From NCBI GenBank assembly GCA_934667845.1, contig CAKUMQ010000091.1:1-7444 (forward strand): DNA of 7,444 nucleotides, in the 5' to 3' direction. The DNA is from an uncultured Eubacteriales bacterium (GTDB lineage Bacteria > Bacillota > Clostridia > Oscillospirales > Acutalibacteraceae). The notes below the pieces were generated by a model. That model searched no databases, was not told the DNA's origin, and saw only the letters and a program-made list of their open reading frames with translations. The translations under genes were made by a program, and so were the position numbers. How positions within the stretch are numbered: the stretch's first letter is position 1; every line of letters starts with the position of its first letter. Of this stretch, positions 5,809-7,444 are shown one piece after another.

Positions 5809-6165
5809 ATTATTAAGAAAGTTGACCGCCAATCAGCCAAACACTACTTTTGGCAGGAAATCTGTGATGGATGGCATTTGCTGGAACGGGATGACCTGAG
5901 TATTATCGCAGAGAAAATGCCGCCAAATACCTCGGAGGATATGCACTACCATAGAAAAGCAAGACAGTTTTTCTACATTCTCTCCGGGCAGGCAACGATG
6001 CAGTTTTCCGATGGCTCTCTACTGCTGAACACAGGCGATGGTGTGGAGATTGAACCGGGTCAGGCGCACCAGATGTGTAACTGCTCCGATACGGAAATCG
6101 AGTTTTTGACCGTTTCCATGCCAAAATCACACGGAGACAAAATCTTTGTATTAGCAGATATTTAG
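5809..6165 (+). CDS. Small cupin-domain protein with non-standard start
   Basis: Single-domain cupin of about 118 residues. Motif 1 is visible as MHYHRKARQFFYILSGQA, keeping HxH but with Gln where Glu is common. Motif 2 is GDGVEIEPGQAHQMCN, with the downstream His and Asn. Such proteins bind one metal or act as small-molecule sensors or isomerases. Family-like sequence KKVDRQSAKHYFWQEICDGW begins right after base 5814, yet no ATG, GTG, TTG or CTG lies in frame between the stop at 5803-5805 and TTG 5878. The only upstream candidates are ATT codons at 5809 and 5812. ATT 5809 is 8 bases after GAGG (5797-5800), so it is placed where a start should be. Either AUU is used, a mutation removed the ATG, or the gene starts weakly at TTG 5878 and loses its first strands. 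It follows phzF after 10 bases and closes the operon. Confidence 0.75.
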   Translation: MIKKVDRQSAKHYFWQEICDGWHLLERDDLSIIAEKMPPNTSEDMHYHRKARQFFYILSGQATMQFSDGSLLLNTGDGVEIEPGQAHQMCNCSDTEIEFLTVSMPKSHGDKIFVLADI

Positions 6166-6189
6166 TGCGCAAAATTTCCTTGTGCGCTA
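6163..6189 (+). other. Hairpin over the cupin stop codon
   Basis: TAGTGCGCA (6163-6171), which begins with the cupin stop codon, can pair with TGTGCGCTA (6181-6189) over nine positions including two G-U pairs. There is no T run after it. It may be an RNA 3' stabiliser or an operator-like repeat. Confidence 0.3.
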
Positions 6190-6222
6190 AATGATATAAT
6201 AGCTTGGGATCATCTCAGAAGC

Positions 6223-6265
6223 CAAAGCCCGGCACTGTGCAAGTGCCGGGCTTTGACTATTTTTT
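6223..6265 (+). terminator. Strong intrinsic terminator of the azlC-cupin operon
   Basis: CAAAGCCCGGCAC (6223-6235) and GTGCCGGGCTTTG (6243-6255) form a perfect 13-bp stem with a 7-base loop, followed shortly by six T (6260-6265). It has a T run only on the plus strand, so it ends the operon that starts at azlC, about 58 bases after the cupin stop. Confidence 0.9.
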
Positions 6266-6313
6266 GTAGTTCACGATCTGCTCAAGCGGATAGAGCAGAG
6301 CTTTCTTGGCGCG
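6257..6313 (-). other. Short open tail upstream of the operon terminator, possible gene remnant
   Basis: On the minus strand an 18-codon open stretch, RAKKALLYPLEQIVNYKK then TAG (6259-6257), looks protein-like and could be the last codons of a lost gene. It is bounded upstream by a stop and has no start. I do not recognise it and chance is quite possible. The rest of 6314-6355 shows nothing I can assign. Confidence 0.2.
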
Positions 6314-6355
6314 TTACAATGGCTACTCGCATGGCAACATCTAAGAGTTTCTATT

Positions 6356-6793
6356 TCAAATCACCTGAAATCGGGTCCATTTCTGTGACTTCAGCCGCCA
6401 GATGAAAATCGCGCCGCGGAAAACAAGGTCAATACTCATACCTACCGCAACGCCTATGACGCCCCAGCCGAGCCACATGCCGAACAGCGCTGAGAAGAAC
6501 AGCCGCGCAGCAATGGTCAGTGTGATGGATACGATCATAGTAAACTTCACATCCCCGGCGGCACGCAGTCCATTTCCAAGCGAACCGGCGAAGGGGGATG
6601 CTAACCCGTTAAAGATATTATTGATCAGCACCAGCCAGATCACAAGCTCCTTTGCCTCTGGTGAGATGGCGGAATATCGGACGATCAGCGGCGTGACGAC
6701 AAAGATCAGAGCGTTCCACAGGACGGACAGCACCAACGTTAGTTTGTTGAGCTTTATGAATAGGATAAGATTTGCTTGGCCGGTTATGTAGTC
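6356..6793 (-). pseudogene. MATE-family efflux pump, C-terminal fragment only
   Basis: The minus-strand frame carries the last ~145 residues of a MATE-type multidrug/sodium antiporter, a 12-helix membrane protein usually ~450 residues. Recognisable parts are KLNKLTLVLSVLWNALIF, IFNGLASPFAGSLGNGLRAA then GDVKFTM, and FGMWLGWGVIGVAVGMSID, ending TRFQVI. At least 300 residues (about eight helices) are missing. Family-like sequence begins near base 6765, and the frame is open only back to the TAA that ends the regulator gene (6794-6796). There is no proper start: TTG 6736 is possible but has no ribosome site and would give a four-helix stub. The front was evidently replaced by the regulator segment. 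Not expected to transport. Confidence 0.85.
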
Positions 6794-7444
6794 TTACAGC
6801 TTTGTGCCGGACTGCTTGCCGATATATTCTTCGATCATATAAGAATATTTAAGCATGAACTGCGTGTTGAAATCATCCAGGTCAATGCCGGTCATCGCCG
6901 CGATCTTCTGCTTGCGGTAGGAAAGCGTGTTGCGGTGCAGAAACATTTCCGACGCCGTCGCGGCACTGTTGAAGCCGTTCTTCGCAAGGCAGCCGAGAGT
7001 TTCGTACAGTTGGCTGCCGTTCTGCTTGTCATACTCCATGAGCTGGAGAAGTGCCGGGTGGCAGTAAAAACCGACCTTGCGGCTTTGCGCCACATTGTTT
7101 ATAAGGTCGTAGAGCGCCACGCTTTTGTATTCATACAGGTTCTCCGGCAGGTTCAGCAGGCTGTTCAATTCTATGGCTTTCACCGCCTGCTCATAGTAAT
7201 ACCTCATAGATGTCACCGTGGAGAACGGGTTGCTCACGCCGCAGATAAGATGCTCATGCTCGCACAGTGACAGAAGCTTGCTCATATCCTCCTCCGCAAG
7301 CGCCGGGGCATCATCCGAAAGGCCGAAGAGAATGACCATCACCTTGTTGTAATATACGTATCTCTCGCGCGGGAACATTTGCCGCAGCGTGCGCGGCATA
7401 TCATCCTTGACATAGTTTGTCCCCTGGAAGAACCGCGGCTTCAC
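6794..7444 (-). CDS. PucR/CdaR-type transcriptional regulator, C-terminal part
   Basis: The gene is open at the right window edge, so only the last ~216 residues are seen. The C-terminal HTH is clear: LAKNGFNSAATASEMFLHRN then TLSYRKQKI, close to the PucR family pattern with LHRNTLxYRxxxI. Before it lies a GGDEF-like/CdaR-type sensor segment with YYNKVMVILFGL and CGVSNPFSTVTSMRYYYEQA, which matches the layout of PucR and CdaR activators of catabolic genes. The C-terminus (EEYIGKQSGTKL, then TAA) looks natural. Immediately downstream and in the same frame comes the MATE fragment, which is unrelated. Inducer and targets are unknown because the N-terminal domain is outside the window. Confidence 0.8.
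   Translation of the reverse strand: MKPRFFQGTNYVKDDMPRTLRQMFPRERYVYYNKVMVILFGLSDDAPALAEEDMSKLLSLCEHEHLICGVSNPFSTVTSMRYYYEQAVKAIELNSLLNLPENLYEYKSVALYDLINNVAQSRKVGFYCHPALLQLMEYDKQNGSQLYETLGCLAKNGFNSAATASEMFLHRNTLSYRKQKIAAMTGIDLDDFNTQFMLKYSYMIEEYIGKQSGTKL

Noticed and set aside
6776..7270. Plus-strand 164-codon frame opposite the PucR-type regulator
   Set aside because: It is antisense to a recognisable HTH protein and lacks a ribosome site or known motifs.
1..7444. CRISPR array, tRNA or rRNA genes, insertion sequence ends
   Set aside because: I saw no regularly spaced repeats, cloverleaf-like segments, rRNA-like stretches or transposase frames with terminal inverted repeats.

Overview
The window reads as chromosomal or accessory DNA from a low-to-mid GC Firmicute, most likely a gut Clostridia (Oscillospiraceae-like). 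The grounds are GGAGG-type ribosome sites, TTGnnn/TATAAT-type promoters, and families typical of that group (HxlR, AzlCD, PhzF, a HipA-like kinase, a PucR-type regulator). This is inference from style and family content, not a species call. TGA is an ordinary stop here: the DUF169, LysR, azlC and phzF genes all end with it.

Layout. (1) 1-213: the tail of a cysteine synthase reading frame, cut off at about base 135 and joined directly to (2) a DUF169 protein (210-884) whose own first ~24 codons lack a start codon. (3) 885-1645: a noncoding stretch with a weak hairpin and an extended -10 promoter, then an HxlR-type regulator (1070-1564) carrying an in-frame TGA at a normally conserved Trp, closed by a long two-way terminator. 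(4) 1646-2734, minus strand: an orphan HipA-like kinase with its own good promoter and ribosome site. (5) 2786-3038, minus strand: remnants of an older two-gene operon. These are the end of one gene, a ribosome site, and the first ~26 codons of a second gene that resembles AbiEii-type proteins. (6) 3039-6165: an intact-looking module. A LysR regulator on the minus strand is divergent from azlC-azlD-phzF-cupin on the plus strand, with overlapping divergent promoters between them and a strong terminator after the last gene. (7) 6356-7444, minus strand: a MATE efflux pump reduced to its last ~145 residues, abutting the 3' end of a PucR/CdaR-type regulator that continues beyond the window.

How it works together: the coherent unit is LysR-azlCD-phzF-cupin. 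A LysR regulator probably controls an AzlCD exporter (branched-chain amino acids or a related small molecule), a PhzF-fold isomerase and a small cupin. The substrate cannot be read from the sequence. The cupin's conserved N-terminus has only ATT where a start is expected.

The striking theme is damage. Within 7.4 kb there are a truncated cysK, a start-less DUF169 N-terminus, a nonsense codon in HxlR, two operon remnants, a cupin without a standard start and a beheaded MATE gene. Either this is an eroding, repeatedly rearranged accessory region or part of it is assembly or consensus error. Raw reads would separate the two. I did not find a convincing wholly new system. The best candidates for a second look are the LysR-azlCD-phzF-cupin module and the HipA-like kinase next to a toxin-antitoxin-like remnant.
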